From Spirochaetaceae bacterium (GTDB lineage: Bacteria; Spirochaetota; Leptospiria; Leptospirales; Leptonemataceae), in NCBI GenBank assembly GCA_002730875.1, contig PCBI01000019.1:62001-126000 (forward strand): a DNA stretch of 64,000 nt, in the 5' to 3' direction. A model generated the notes under the pieces. It was not told the origin of the DNA, ran no database searches, and worked only from the letters and a program-made list of their open reading frames with translations. Positions within the stretch are counted from its first letter, which is position 1, and every line of letters starts with the position of its first letter. Below are positions 43,853-53,288 of the stretch, in pieces. The position numbers were made by a program, and so were the translations under genes.

Positions 43853-44788
43853 ATGACGGCAACACAAATCAAACCCCACAACCTGGATGCGGCAACGCTA
43901 AGTCATCTGGAAGAACTGGAAGCGGAAGCCATCTATATCATGCGCGAAGTAGCGGCCCAGTTTGACCGACCCGCGCTGCTATTTAGCGGTGGAAAGGATT
44001 CGATTACCCTTGTGCGTCTGGCTGAAAAGGCCTTTCGGCCGGGCAAATTTCCCTTTCCTCTCGTGCACATAGATACCGGGCATAATTTTCCGGAAGCCCT
44101 GGATTTCAGAGACAGTCTGGTTTCCGGCCTTGGCGAAAAACTGGTTATCAGTCTTGTGCAGGACTCTATCGACAAAGGTCGGGTAAAAGAGGAGACCGGC
44201 AAATTTGCCAGCCGTAATAGCCTGCAAACAGTCACCTTGCTGGATACAATCGAGGAGCATGGTTTTGATGCCTGCATCGGCGGCGCTCGGAGAGACGAAG
44301 AGAAAGCCCGCGCCAAAGAAAGAGTGTTTTCCGTGAGAGATGAATTCGGCCAATGGGATCCCCGGCTGCAACGACCGGAGTTGTGGAATCTCTACAACGG
44401 AAAAATTCATCCCGGCGAAAACGTAAGGGTATTTCCCATAAGCAACTGGACCGAACTGGACGTCTGGAACTACATCCTGAAAGAAGGCATGGCTCTGCCT
44501 TCGCTGTACTTTTCGCATAAGCGCAAGCTGGTAAGAAGAATGGGGCATCTGTTCCCCATTTCAGACTTCGTTCACCTTGATCCGGACGAAGAAATACAGG
44601 AGCTAAACGTTCGCTTTCGCACGGTTGGGGATATGACCTGCACGGCCGCTGTGGAAAGTCATGCCACCGAAATTCAGCACATCATCGACGAAATCAAATC
44701 AGCAGATATCACCGAGAGGGGAGCGCGAATCGACGATCGGCGAAGCGAAGCCGCCATGGAAGAGCGAAAAAGGGCCGGGTACTTTTAG
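43853..44788 (+). CDS. cysD: Sulfate adenylyltransferase subunit 2
   Basis: A 311-residue CysD. It forms adenylylsulfate from ATP and sulfate, driven by the GTPase CysN. The PP-loop LLFSGGKDS and the family segment IDTGHNFPEALDFRD are present, together with GGARRDEEKARAKERVFSVRD and the C-terminal RRSEAAMEERKRAGYF. Length is typical. GGGAG precedes the ATG. It is followed by cysN after a 208-bp gap that shows no gene, longer than the usual near-overlap. Confidence 0.97.
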   Translation: MTATQIKPHNLDAATLSHLEELEAEAIYIMREVAAQFDRPALLFSGGKDSITLVRLAEKAFRPGKFPFPLVHIDTGHNFPEALDFRDSLVSGLGEKLVISLVQDSIDKGRVKEETGKFASRNSLQTVTLLDTIEEHGFDACIGGARRDEEKARAKERVFSVRDEFGQWDPRLQRPELWNLYNGKIHPGENVRVFPISNWTELDVWNYILKEGMALPSLYFSHKRKLVRRMGHLFPISDFVHLDPDEEIQELNVRFRTVGDMTCTAAVESHATEIQHIIDEIKSADITERGARIDDRRSEAAMEERKRAGYF

Positions 44789-44996
44789 AGGGACCGACAG
44801 CGGGGTACGCTCCCGGGAAGGAACCGTGGCTCACTGGCATTTGTTTGCTCCGGCTTCTTTGCGAAGTCTGCAAAGGCAAATTGATGTAGCATGGTGGCGA
44901 ACGTTAACTGCACACGAAAGGAAGTAACGGCGAAGAGAAGGCCAGCGGGGCTGACAAAGCTACCTGAATATCGGAGTATTGTAGAGAGGAATAGCA

Positions 44997-46235
44997 ATGG
45001 ATTTACTAAGATTTATTACAGCAGGTTCGGTGGACGACGGAAAATCTACCTTGATCGGCAGACTGCTTTTTGATAGTGGCGCCGTTGCCAGGGATCTGGT
45101 GGAGGCCATTGAGCGTTCCAGCGAAAAAAGCGGTTCCGATCAGGTGAATTTGGCGCTGCTGACCGACGGTTTAAAGGCAGAAAGGGAGCAGGGAATCACT
45201 ATTGACGTGGCCTATAAATACTTCAGCACGGAAAAGCGAAAGTTCATCATAGCCGACGCTCCCGGGCATGTGCAATATACGCGAAATATGGTAACTGGCG
45301 CTTCCAATGTAGATGCGGCTGTCATTCTGGTAGATGCTCGTCAGGGAATCGTAGAACAAACGCGCAGGCATAGCTTTCTTGCTTCTTTGCTGGGTATTCC
45401 CCATGTGATTCTGGCAATCAACAAAATGGACCTGGTGGATCACAGCGAGGATCGTTTTAACGAAATCGTTCAGGAATACGAAGGAATCAAGTCCAGAATG
45501 CACCTGGAGGATGTGATCTACATTCCTGTTTCAGCCCTTTCTGGCGAAAACGTGGCCAGAAAGTCCGAGAATATGCCCTGGTTCAAAGGGCAGCCGCTGC
45601 TCGAGGTCCTGGAAACCCTGCCCCATAGAAAGGACGTGGGTCCGGCTCGATTTCCCGTGCAATGGGTAATCCGACCGCACTCCGACGAACACCATGACTA
45701 CCGAGGCTATGCCGGTCAGTTGCAGTCCGGAGTACTGGAGGAGGGACAGGAAGTAACTCTACTGCCTTCCGGCGGAAAAAGCCGGATCAAGTCCATCGAA
45801 CTGGGAGGCGAAAGGCTGGAACGCGCCAGCGCGCCCATGAGCGTTACCATCCAACTCGAAGACGATATAGACGTGTCCCGAGGCGATATGATAGTCTCGA
45901 GCGAGGATCCGGCGCTATCCGGTCGCGAATTCGTCGCCCACCTGTGCTGGATGGATCATTCAAAGCTGAACCCTCGGAATCGTTTTGTGCTACAGCACAC
46001 TACCCGACGGTCGGTTGCCATGGTTCAGTCCATTGAAGCGGTGTACGATATTCACAGTCTGGAAAAAGAGTCCCGGGATAGCATGGAGCTAAACGATATC
46101 GGTTTGGTGCGAATCAAGACTGCCGAAAGGTTGAGTTTCGACGAATACAAGAAGAATCGCCGTACCGGAAGCTTCATCCTGATCGACGAATCCAGCAACT
46201 CCACCGTTGCCGCCGGCATGATAAGCGCCGGTTGA
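44997..46235 (+). CDS. cysN: Sulfate adenylyltransferase subunit 1 (GTPase)
   Basis: A 412-residue elongation-factor-like GTPase that powers APS synthesis by CysD. GTP-binding motifs are GSVDDGKSTLIGRLL, DAPGHVQYTRN and NKMDLVD. Two beta-barrel domains follow. The protein ends with barrel 3 and has no C-terminal APS kinase (CysC), so PAPS is probably not made here, in line with the APS-type CysH at 29993-30748. It is the last gene of the group; a short inverted repeat near 46376-46408 may end transcription. Confidence 0.97.
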   Translation: MDLLRFITAGSVDDGKSTLIGRLLFDSGAVARDLVEAIERSSEKSGSDQVNLALLTDGLKAEREQGITIDVAYKYFSTEKRKFIIADAPGHVQYTRNMVTGASNVDAAVILVDARQGIVEQTRRHSFLASLLGIPHVILAINKMDLVDHSEDRFNEIVQEYEGIKSRMHLEDVIYIPVSALSGENVARKSENMPWFKGQPLLEVLETLPHRKDVGPARFPVQWVIRPHSDEHHDYRGYAGQLQSGVLEEGQEVTLLPSGGKSRIKSIELGGERLERASAPMSVTIQLEDDIDVSRGDMIVSSEDPALSGREFVAHLCWMDHSKLNPRNRFVLQHTTRRSVAMVQSIEAVYDIHSLEKESRDSMELNDIGLVRIKTAERLSFDEYKKNRRTGSFILIDESSNSTVAAGMISAG

Positions 46236-46430
46236 GGATGGATTCGCAACAGGCATTGCTTGCTCCGTTAACGTATATGAATAAAATCGGTTCTGCCTTT
46301 CTCCGGGAAGAGTGAGCAATTCCGGCCTGTTGAATCATTAAGTCGATTTTGATCGAGCAATTTGGTCCACTGACCGGTCCGGGGTTCTCGCCGCAAAACC
46401 CGGGACGCGCAAGCAAAATGATCCGAGCAT

Positions 46431-47297
46431 TCATCGGCTTTCGGAGTCGGCCCTGGCAAATGCGCAATGGGTTCGCAAAGGGCATTCCGGACAGCGAGGC
46501 TTGCCGGGCCGGCAGATGAGCGCCGAAAGATCCAGAAAGGAAAGGTTAATCTCAAAGGGATCTTTGGAGACCTGGAAACCATCGCTTTCAGAGACTTTTT
46601 GTCTCAAGGCTTCGCTTTCTTGCGTTTGCCGGGTTTGCTGCGGGCCCGCTGCTTCCTTCCGGCCTGGGCGTAAAGACTTTGCGGTTGGATCTTTCCTCCC
46701 GGAATTCCCGTTTGTCCCCGGGCTCTCTCGCTCCGTGGCCACCAGCATGAATCGGGCAGCGAGTTCTTTCAGCCACTTCTTGCGGCGGACTTCTGGATTG
46801 TATTCTTCACCCACGATTCGACAGAAGACCCGGGCCACATTGGAGTCAATAGCCGCCAGGGGTTCGCCAAACAGTCTGCTTCGCAGCATGGAGTTGCAGT
46901 ATTCGCCGATCCCCGGCGTTTCCATCAGGTCCACGTCCTGCTTAAGAGTGGAAGACGTCCCGTATCGGTGGCTCAGAAACTGAATGGTTTCCAGGATCTG
47001 ATCGTTTCTCCAATGCAATCCCAGCCCATGCAACTGCTGGCGTACACCTTTCGGATCCTTCTCTGCCTGCGAAGGGTTACGGTATTGACGGGCGAAGGCG
47101 CTATAGATGGGAGCTACTTGATCAGAGCGAGTACGGCGGAGCATGAGCTCCGCCATCAACAGATGAAACCAGTTATGGGTGTGTCGCCAGGGATAGTCTC
47201 GGCGCGCCCCGGCAAACCAGGTCATCAGCTTCTTGTGGATGGATTGGATTTGCCTGCGGCTCAGGAGGCGGGGGCCAGCTTTGCTCCTTTTTTCCAT
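46431..47297 (-). CDS. MutY/Nth-superfamily glycosylase, T:G mismatch type
   Basis: A 288-residue HhH-GPD DNA glycosylase from the ATG at 47297 inside the end of the methyltransferase gene. It has Glu50 in AELMLRRTRSDQV, the hairpin PGIGEYCNS and catalytic Asp151 in AAIDSNVARV. The cluster is Cys262-x6-Cys269-x2-Cys272-x5-Cys278. Tyr133 stands where EndoIII has its lyase lysine and MutY a serine; the archaeal T:G glycosylase Mig.Mth also has Tyr there. Together with the adjacent cytosine methyltransferase this points to removal of thymine from T:G pairs made by 5-methylcytosine deamination. A 55-residue polar insertion (about 190-247) is unusual. Confidence 0.85.
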   Translation of the reverse strand: MEKRSKAGPRLLSRRQIQSIHKKLMTWFAGARRDYPWRHTHNWFHLLMAELMLRRTRSDQVAPIYSAFARQYRNPSQAEKDPKGVRQQLHGLGLHWRNDQILETIQFLSHRYGTSSTLKQDVDLMETPGIGEYCNSMLRSRLFGEPLAAIDSNVARVFCRIVGEEYNPEVRRKKWLKELAARFMLVATERESPGTNGNSGRKDPTAKSLRPGRKEAAGPQQTRQTQESEALRQKVSESDGFQVSKDPFEINLSFLDLSALICRPGKPRCPECPLRTHCAFARADSESR

Positions 47298-48439
47298 TTG
47301 GCTTTGTTTTCCATCTTCGCAGACTGAAGGGAATCCAGCATGCTTTCTGCAATGGCGCTCACCACCGGCACCGCCACCGAGTTGCCAAATTGCTTGTAGG
47401 CCTGAGTGTCCGAAACAACAATCTTGAAGTCCTCGGGAAAGCCCATCAATCGACGACATTCATTGGGTGTAAGCCTTCGTGGATTGGCTCCCGGATTACG
47501 TTTGGACGACCGTTGCTTCACCAGAATCTCGGAGCCATCTTTGTAGTATCGGGCCGAAAGGGTTCGTGCGATGTCGCCGGGACCGCAGAGTCCGAATCCA
47601 AAACCGTGCCCGGCCTTTCGATGTTTGTCCCGATAGGCCTGCAAATAGTTCCAGAGATGATCGCTCAGCGTGTATTTGGGATCCACGGAGCGTTCCAGAA
47701 TATCGCCCAGACGGGGCTGGAAACTGGATCGATCCTGCCGAGCTTGCTCCAGTCGAGTAGGGCGGAACTGTAAATAATCGGGCAGCGGAAAGTCTTCTTT
47801 TTGCGGAAACCGAAAGCTCTCTGCTGCCCGGGGATCAAGAAAGCCAGCAATAAAAATGCGGGCACGGTTTTGCGGAAGAACGGAAGACGCATTTACGATA
47901 TCTATTTTTAGATGATACCCCAGACGTCGTAGATTCTCTACGATGACCTCAAAGGTTTTGCCGCCATCGTGACTTTTCAGGTTCTTTACGTTTTCCAGCA
48001 AAATGGCAGAGGGTTGCTTCACCGCCAGAATTCTCAGTATGTCGAAAAACAATGTGCCCTGGGTTTCGTCTCCAAAACCGTGCTTGCGGCCCAGAGCATT
48101 CTTTTTGGAGACCCCGGCAATGCTGAAAGGCTGGCAGGGAAACCCACCCACCAGAATGTCTGCATCCGGTATATCCTCCGCGCCAATGGCCGTAATATCG
48201 CCTTCCGGCTTTTCGCCAAAGTTGGCCTCGTATGTAAGCTGGGCCGATCTATCCCATTCGGAGCTGAAAACGCATTGGCCTCCGGCTCTCGTAAAGGCCA
48301 GGCGCATACCGCCAATGCCAGCGAACAAATCCAGAAAACGATACTGCATATCGGTGTAATTATCGGACGATTCCAGTGTTGGGCTCCGGAAATTGGGAAG
48401 AGAGAGGCGGCGATTTGGTTTCAGACTCACTGTTTTCAT
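47261..48439 (-). CDS. DNA cytosine-5 methyltransferase, Dcm-like
   Basis: A 392-residue C5 methyltransferase (start at 48439; 48496 and 48349 are alternatives). Motif I is FLDLFAGIGGMRLAF, motif IV GGFPCQPFS with catalytic Cys102, motif VI ENVKNL, motif VIII QNRARIFIAGF and motif X QFGNSVAVPVV. The target-recognition stretch GFGFGL...TLSARYYKDGSEIL closely resembles Dcm/M.EcoRII as I recall them, so CCWGG is the predicted target. CC(A/T)GG is abundant in this window, which argues against a partner restriction enzyme, and none is seen. Its end overlaps the glycosylase gene by 37 bp. Confidence 0.92.
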   Translation of the reverse strand: MKTVSLKPNRRLSLPNFRSPTLESSDNYTDMQYRFLDLFAGIGGMRLAFTRAGGQCVFSSEWDRSAQLTYEANFGEKPEGDITAIGAEDIPDADILVGGFPCQPFSIAGVSKKNALGRKHGFGDETQGTLFFDILRILAVKQPSAILLENVKNLKSHDGGKTFEVIVENLRRLGYHLKIDIVNASSVLPQNRARIFIAGFLDPRAAESFRFPQKEDFPLPDYLQFRPTRLEQARQDRSSFQPRLGDILERSVDPKYTLSDHLWNYLQAYRDKHRKAGHGFGFGLCGPGDIARTLSARYYKDGSEILVKQRSSKRNPGANPRRLTPNECRRLMGFPEDFKIVVSDTQAYKQFGNSVAVPVVSAIAESMLDSLQSAKMENKAKWKKGAKLAPAS

Positions 48440-48489
48440 GGTGCCACTATAATCCCTTTCTGTGACATAAGTTGCCGGACCCCGGTAAA

Positions 48490-48522
48490 AAAGCAAAAAA
48501 AAGGCCCCGAATGCGGAGCCTC
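48490..48522 (-). terminator. Rho-independent terminator of the desaturase gene
   Basis: An 8-position stem AGGCCCCG / CGGAGCCT with one mismatch, loop AATG (48503-48522). On the minus strand it is followed by a run of eight T, then GC and six more T; on the plus strand by TCTTTTT. It can act in both directions and probably ends transcripts from the desaturase gene 130 bp upstream. Confidence 0.7.
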
Positions 48523-48605
48523 TTTTTCCTGCCCGAATTCCTTCGGGCGGCGCTTATCGATTTTCTGTCAACGGCCCGGAAGGGCTGATCCGGCATCAGG
48601 TGTTC

Positions 48606-48635
48606 GCAATATTGTAATATTGCAATATTGCCATA
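48606..48635. repeat. AT-rich palindrome cluster after the desaturase
   Basis: GCAATATT / AATATTGC (48606-48623) is a perfect dyad with a 2-nt centre, and AATATTG is repeated again directly after it, then CCATATTA. It lies just behind the desaturase stop codon. It may be an mRNA 3' structure or a protein-binding site. Confidence 0.5.
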
Positions 48636-48649
48636 TTACGACCTCGTAA

Positions 48650-49801
48650 TCAGGCCGTCGCTGGCGTCCTCTCGGAAGAGATTTGGCGCATCAGCTCTAC
48701 AGCCTTTTGTTCGTGCAGTCTGTAGGTTCGGATCAGCTTCTTGCGGAGACCCTTCATCTCTGTTCGAGATTTCTTTGCTTTGCGCATCTCTTTCATGGTC
48801 TTTGCCAGTTCGTCGAATCGCTCCTGAATCCTAACCAGCGTTTTCTCGCCGCTTTCGCGCATGGCAGCAACGCCTTCTGCGAATCCAGTAGTCTGCGCTT
48901 TCTTTACGGAAAGGGCGGCCAGTTGCTTTTCCTGCATTTCCATTTTGGAAGCCAGAATCTTCTCATCAGGAATGCGCTTCAGATTCCAGGTCATTCCGAG
49001 CTTACTGAGGGCGAAAATCAGCCACTTCGTAGGATCGTACTGCCAGCGGCGAATACCGTTTCGATAATCCACCGGGAATTCGTGATGGTAGTTATGATAG
49101 CCTTCGCCGTAAGTGATCAGCGCTGTAATCCAGGAGTCCCGTGCTGTGTGTCGGTCGGAGTAGGGCTGGGTTCCCAGATGATGGCATACAGAGTTGATGC
49201 AGAAAGTAGCCTGCTGAACCCATACCGCTCGAGCAACGCCGGCGATGAGAAGTCCGCCGAGAAAGTCGCCCCAGAGAGCTGCAATGGCCGCCGGGAAAAC
49301 AAAGGAACTGAAGATAGCTACAGGCATGTAAAACTTGTGCTGGAAGCGCAGCACCGGATCTTTCCACAGATCCTGCACCAGATTCAGATCAACGTTTTCG
49401 CGATCGCCAGTGCCTCTTTTTCTAAACAGCCAGAAGATATGCGCAAACCAGAATCCTTTTGTGATCGCGTACGGATCCCGATCGTGGTCTACGTAACGGT
49501 GGTGATTTCGGTGATCGTAGGACCATTCGATTACGCTCATTTCCAGGGCTGCCGAACCGAAGAAGGTGTAAAGCCATCTTACCAATTTGTTAGCCTCATA
49601 GCTCTTGTGAGAAAACAGGCGATGATAACCGCCGGTAATGGACATTCCGGTGGCAAATATCATAAAGATGGTCAATGCAATGGTTGCAGGGTGAAATTCG
49701 GAATAAACCGCTATGTACACGATTCCGCCAATGGCCACAAATGGGCTGATGATCAGAAATAGAACCGTGGTCCAGTTAACTTCTTTCCATGATAGGTTCA
49801 T
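48650..49801 (-). CDS. Delta-9-type fatty acid desaturase
   Basis: A 383-residue membrane desaturase of the acyl-CoA delta-9 type. It introduces a cis double bond with oxygen at a di-iron centre. The histidine boxes are HRLFSH (H-x4-H), HRNHH and HNYHH, and four membrane helices are evident. Residues 285-383 form an extra, highly charged helical tail (coiled coil, QEKQLAALSVKKAQTTG to the end) that short bacterial members lack. An electron donor such as ferredoxin would be required; no cytochrome b5 domain is fused. A terminator follows. Confidence 0.93.
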   Translation of the reverse strand: MNLSWKEVNWTTVLFLIISPFVAIGGIVYIAVYSEFHPATIALTIFMIFATGMSITGGYHRLFSHKSYEANKLVRWLYTFFGSAALEMSVIEWSYDHRNHHRYVDHDRDPYAITKGFWFAHIFWLFRKRGTGDRENVDLNLVQDLWKDPVLRFQHKFYMPVAIFSSFVFPAAIAALWGDFLGGLLIAGVARAVWVQQATFCINSVCHHLGTQPYSDRHTARDSWITALITYGEGYHNYHHEFPVDYRNGIRRWQYDPTKWLIFALSKLGMTWNLKRIPDEKILASKMEMQEKQLAALSVKKAQTTGFAEGVAAMRESGEKTLVRIQERFDELAKTMKEMRKAKKSRTEMKGLRKKLIRTYRLHEQKAVELMRQISSERTPATA

Positions 49802-49941
49802 TTTGTTGCTCCAATAGGTCGCATTAATTTCGACTCAGCGGATAAGACCTGCCGCCCGAAGGCCGGTTGCATTTTTTTGAACTTTTTTTCCGGGGCGCCA
49901 AAGCGCATTGACCGGGTATCTGTATCCTGGCAGTTTTCGCC

Positions 49942-51285
49942 ATGGCGTCTTTTTTCGAAAATCAACCGGCGGCCGTTTCTACGGCAGAACAGGCTTTCGA
50001 AACCCATATTCTGCGCTCCGAAATCAAACGGGTACGCATCATTGCCTATTTGCTGGTGGCTCTGTTTCTGGTGGTTTTTGTTCTGGCTACCTTTACACGG
50101 TCTTTGATTGGTTCTGAGAATCTGCAATACTGGCAGCTTCGTTATGCGTTGTTCACCCTGGCTGCGGCCATAGTCTATGAAATCGCCGCATTCATGGCTT
50201 TCCGGTATTTCCTGAATCGCGGAACGCCGGTGCCCATGAGTCATCGCTTCGCCAACGCCTTCATCGAAACCAGTATTCCAACATTCATGATTCTTGCATT
50301 TACCGATCTGGTTTACCCTCTGGAGGCGTTATACAGTCCACCCACATATGCCTATTTCTTCTTTATTATGCTCTCGACCTTGAGGTTGCAGTACCGGCTG
50401 AGCATTTTTACCGGAATTGTGGCGGCGGTTCAGTACGCCGCTCTGGTCATTTACTTTCAGCCCGAATTGAGCAACTATCAGGTTTCGGCTAACGCAACGT
50501 TAGAAACCGGGGTGGCTCTGGCTATGCCTGCCTTTCATATTGCCAAGGTCTTCATGTTCATTGCCGCCGGGGTGGTGGCCGGTTATGTGGCCCGGGAACT
50601 TCGACAGGGTTTCCTGGAGTCGCTGGGTTCGGTGGAAGAAAGAAATCGAGTGATAGAAATGTTTGGCGCCCACGTTTCGCCAGAGGTTGTGGATAAGCTT
50701 CTGGAGCAGAAAACCGACCTGGAAAGCGAAACACGTCATGTTTGCGTCATGTTTCTGGATATTCGGAATTTCACGGCCTTCTCCGAGCAACGAAGCCCCG
50801 CAGAAGTTGTTCGGTACCTCAACCAGGTTTTTGATTTTATGATCGATTGCGTAAACAATAACCGGGGAATCATCAATAAATTCCTGGGCGATGGTTTCAT
50901 GGCCGTTTTCGGAGCTCCCATTTCTGATGGACGGGATTCCCGAAACGCTCTCCAGGCGGCTCTGGACATCCTTGAGGCCCTGGATAAGTGGAACTCCAGC
51001 GGAATGATACCGGAAACCAGGATTGGCATCGGATTGCATGCCGGCGACGCCGTCACCGGAAATGTAGGTTCCTCGCGGCGAAAGGAATACACTATCATCG
51101 GCGATACGGTGAACGTGGCGTCTCGACTCGAACAAATGAACAAGAAGATCGGGTCTCGATTGCTGGTTTCCGACACCGTGCGAAGAGATGCCGAGCAGGC
51201 CGGTTTGGAATTTACCTACCAGGAGATCGATCCGATCCAGGTTCGCGGCCGACAGGAGCCCGTTCCTGTGTTTCGACTGGACTGA
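49942..51285 (+). CDS. Membrane class III adenylate cyclase
   Basis: A 447-residue cyclase with six predicted membrane helices (about 30-225), a short linker (RELRQGFLESLGSVEERNRVIEMFGAHVSPEVVDKLL) and a class III catalytic domain. Metal aspartates are in FLDIRNFT and LGDGFMA; Lys in INKFLGDG and Thr in YTIIGDTVNVASR fit ATP selectivity. It is related in layout to the cyclase at 2779-4044 but belongs to the GDTVNVASRLE subgroup. The membrane domain presumably senses an envelope signal. It is divergent from the desaturase gene. Confidence 0.93.
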   Translation: MASFFENQPAAVSTAEQAFETHILRSEIKRVRIIAYLLVALFLVVFVLATFTRSLIGSENLQYWQLRYALFTLAAAIVYEIAAFMAFRYFLNRGTPVPMSHRFANAFIETSIPTFMILAFTDLVYPLEALYSPPTYAYFFFIMLSTLRLQYRLSIFTGIVAAVQYAALVIYFQPELSNYQVSANATLETGVALAMPAFHIAKVFMFIAAGVVAGYVARELRQGFLESLGSVEERNRVIEMFGAHVSPEVVDKLLEQKTDLESETRHVCVMFLDIRNFTAFSEQRSPAEVVRYLNQVFDFMIDCVNNNRGIINKFLGDGFMAVFGAPISDGRDSRNALQAALDILEALDKWNSSGMIPETRIGIGLHAGDAVTGNVGSSRRKEYTIIGDTVNVASRLEQMNKKIGSRLLVSDTVRRDAEQAGLEFTYQEIDPIQVRGRQEPVPVFRLD

Positions 51286-51407
51286 ATATATCAAAAACGT
51301 TACCAACCCATTTCAGATTGGCCACCGATTACTATGGATCCTTCCGTTTAATGACAATGACATAATCCTTTCATAGAATCGTTTCGCAGGCAGTAGAAAA
51401 AGCCTGT

Positions 51408-52757
51408 ATGACTTCTGCGAATCGACTGAAGATTGCCATAGTTACGGAAACACATCTCCCCGAAGTAAACGGAGTATCCCGTAGCCTGGATCGTATGCTT
51501 AAAGGAATCCAGGACAAAGGGCATGAAGTCATAACCTTTCGCCCGGCTCAGCCCACCGACCGGGCCTCATTCTGGAAGCTTGCGATGGATTCCGTTTCTG
51601 GTCTTACCCCGGAGCAACGATGGCTCCGGGATTCCAGTGTGGCGCAGGCCTTTGGTCGGCTGGAAAAGTCCGGAATAAGCGCCCGAGCAAAGGCTGAGGC
51701 CGTAAATCCTGAAGAGCAGCAGAATCCGGCGAGGCAACATATCTGCATGGGGCTGCGGATGCCTTTTTACAAGGAAGTGCAGGTGGGTCTGGCCAGTCCG
51801 CATTTCTTCCGTTCCCGGTTCAGAAAGGATCGGCCGGATCTGGTGCATTTGATTACCGAAGGTCCTCTGGGACTCAATGCACTCCTGGCGGCCCGAAGCT
51901 GCGGTATTCCAGTGATCAGCGATTACCGAACTCATTTTGATCAATACTTTAGCTATTACGGTATGTCTCGTCTGGGTAAAGCGGTGGCCTGGTATCTGCG
52001 GCTGTTTCATAATTTCACTCGTCGCACCCTGGTGCCCACAAGAGAGATGAAAGATGAGCTTTCGTCGGCAGGTTTCAAACGCGTCCAGGTAATCGGTCGC
52101 GGGGTTGATCTACAATCCTATAGCCCCGAGCACAGAGACGAAAGCCTTCGCATCGCTTACGGAGTAAAGGGAACTGCCCCGCTGGTTCTTTATGCGGGCA
52201 GACTGGCGCCGGAGAAGAATATCGATCTGGCAGTGGCCGCTTTTCGAGAGATGCAGAAAGTGCGCAGCGATGCCCGCATGGTTCTGGTGGGCGACGGCCC
52301 CGAGCGCGCTCGCCTGGAAAAGGAGAATCCGGATCTGACCTTCACCGGCTTTCTGAGCGGAGCCGATCTTTCCGTGCATTACGCCTCTTCGGACATTTTT
52401 CTTTTCCCCAGCCTTACCGATACCTTCGGCAACGTTGTCACCGAAGCGGCAGCCAGCGGCCTCGCCGTCCTTGCCTATGATAAGGGAGCGGCCAGGGAAA
52501 TCCTGGAAGATGGATTGAGCGCCCGCGTGGTTTCGCAACTGGAACCCGGCGCTTATCTCCAGGCGGCCCGCGAAATGGCCCGGACCAGCCTGGATAGCCT
52601 TCATGGGATGCGAGTCCAGGCGCGGCAGGTGGCTACAGCCCATGACTGGGAAGCTATTGTAGATCGACTGGAAGACACCTACTTTGATGCCCTGGTGAAA
52701 AAGGTCCGATTTCGCAGTCTGGTCCAGAATCGAATGCGAAAGGCGCAGTTTCAGTGA
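51408..52757 (+). CDS. GT4-family glycosyltransferase
   Basis: A 449-residue GT-B enzyme of family GT4. The N-terminus VTETHLPEVNGVSRSLDRML matches enzymes of the MgtA/PimB group that use sugar nucleotides to glycosylate lipids. The C-terminal domain has VIGRGVDL, YAGRLAPEKNIDLAV, GDGPERARLE and the nucleotide-site DTFGNVVTEAAASGL with the E-x7-E region. An insertion of about 60 residues at 50-110 separates the first strand from the rest and is not typical. The acceptor is probably a membrane lipid or envelope polysaccharide. Confidence 0.9.
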   Translation: MTSANRLKIAIVTETHLPEVNGVSRSLDRMLKGIQDKGHEVITFRPAQPTDRASFWKLAMDSVSGLTPEQRWLRDSSVAQAFGRLEKSGISARAKAEAVNPEEQQNPARQHICMGLRMPFYKEVQVGLASPHFFRSRFRKDRPDLVHLITEGPLGLNALLAARSCGIPVISDYRTHFDQYFSYYGMSRLGKAVAWYLRLFHNFTRRTLVPTREMKDELSSAGFKRVQVIGRGVDLQSYSPEHRDESLRIAYGVKGTAPLVLYAGRLAPEKNIDLAVAAFREMQKVRSDARMVLVGDGPERARLEKENPDLTFTGFLSGADLSVHYASSDIFLFPSLTDTFGNVVTEAAASGLAVLAYDKGAAREILEDGLSARVVSQLEPGAYLQAAREMARTSLDSLHGMRVQARQVATAHDWEAIVDRLEDTYFDALVKKVRFRSLVQNRMRKAQFQ

Positions 52758-52854
52758 AAATGAAGCCAGCGGTCTCTTGAGAGCAGAAGAGCGGTCCGTC
52801 GCTCAGCATCGGCATCCGTCCGATTGAATGGCAATGGTAAGCTACCCGGTTTAT

Positions 52855-53121
52855 CTATCCGGGGAATTTCAGAAGTGTACGAATGATGCGATCCCCCTCC
52901 AGCGGCGGTGGGTCGTCCTCCCATATCCTTTCCGGCGCAATGTCGATATCCGCCATTAGTCGAGGACCCGGACTGTGCCCTCCCCACCAATGCTTGAAGA
53001 GCGATATGGCGGCGAGGTGCAAAAAAAGACCAGGAGGAGAGCATAGAAAAAGTAGAGAGCAGCTAAACGACATCAGCAAGCTGGCCAGAACGATAGAAAA
53101 CTCCTGGCGATGCAAGCTCAT
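52855..53121 (-). CDS. Small membrane protein, uncertain
   Basis: An 88-codon frame from ATG 53121 (a TTG at 53148 is an alternative) in the 530-bp gap between the glycosyltransferase and transporter genes. Residues 8-42 are hydrophobic (IVLASLLMSFSCSLLFLC, then LFLHLAAISLF) and the C-terminus (ERIWEDDPPPLEGDRIIRTLL) looks protein-like. No family is recognised and no good ribosome binding site is seen. The rest of 52758-53288 holds nothing else I can identify. Confidence 0.35.
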   Translation of the reverse strand: MSLHRQEFSIVLASLLMSFSCSLLFLCSPPGLFLHLAAISLFKHWWGGHSPGPRLMADIDIAPERIWEDDPPPLEGDRIIRTLLKFPG

Positions 53122-53288
53122 GTAGTCGGTGGAATAGAATAGATTCAAGAAGGAAGCTGGAATCAGCGCAACGTAGACGGTTCCATAAGGAAAAGCAATG
53201 CCATTCTTTTGAATCGAATGTCTTGCGCAGGTTCCGTTCCGTCATAAATCAGCTTGAACACGCCCGAGCTATTTCTCAACTGGATTGA

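Noticed and set aside
46431..47459. Longer glycosylase start at 47459
   Set aside because: The first 54 residues would come from the methyltransferase gene's other frame and match nothing; the ATG at 47297 begins just before the conserved domain.
48683..49762. 359-codon plus-strand frame opposite the desaturase
   Set aside because: Length is notable, but it mirrors an enzyme with intact histidine boxes and has no recognisable protein features.
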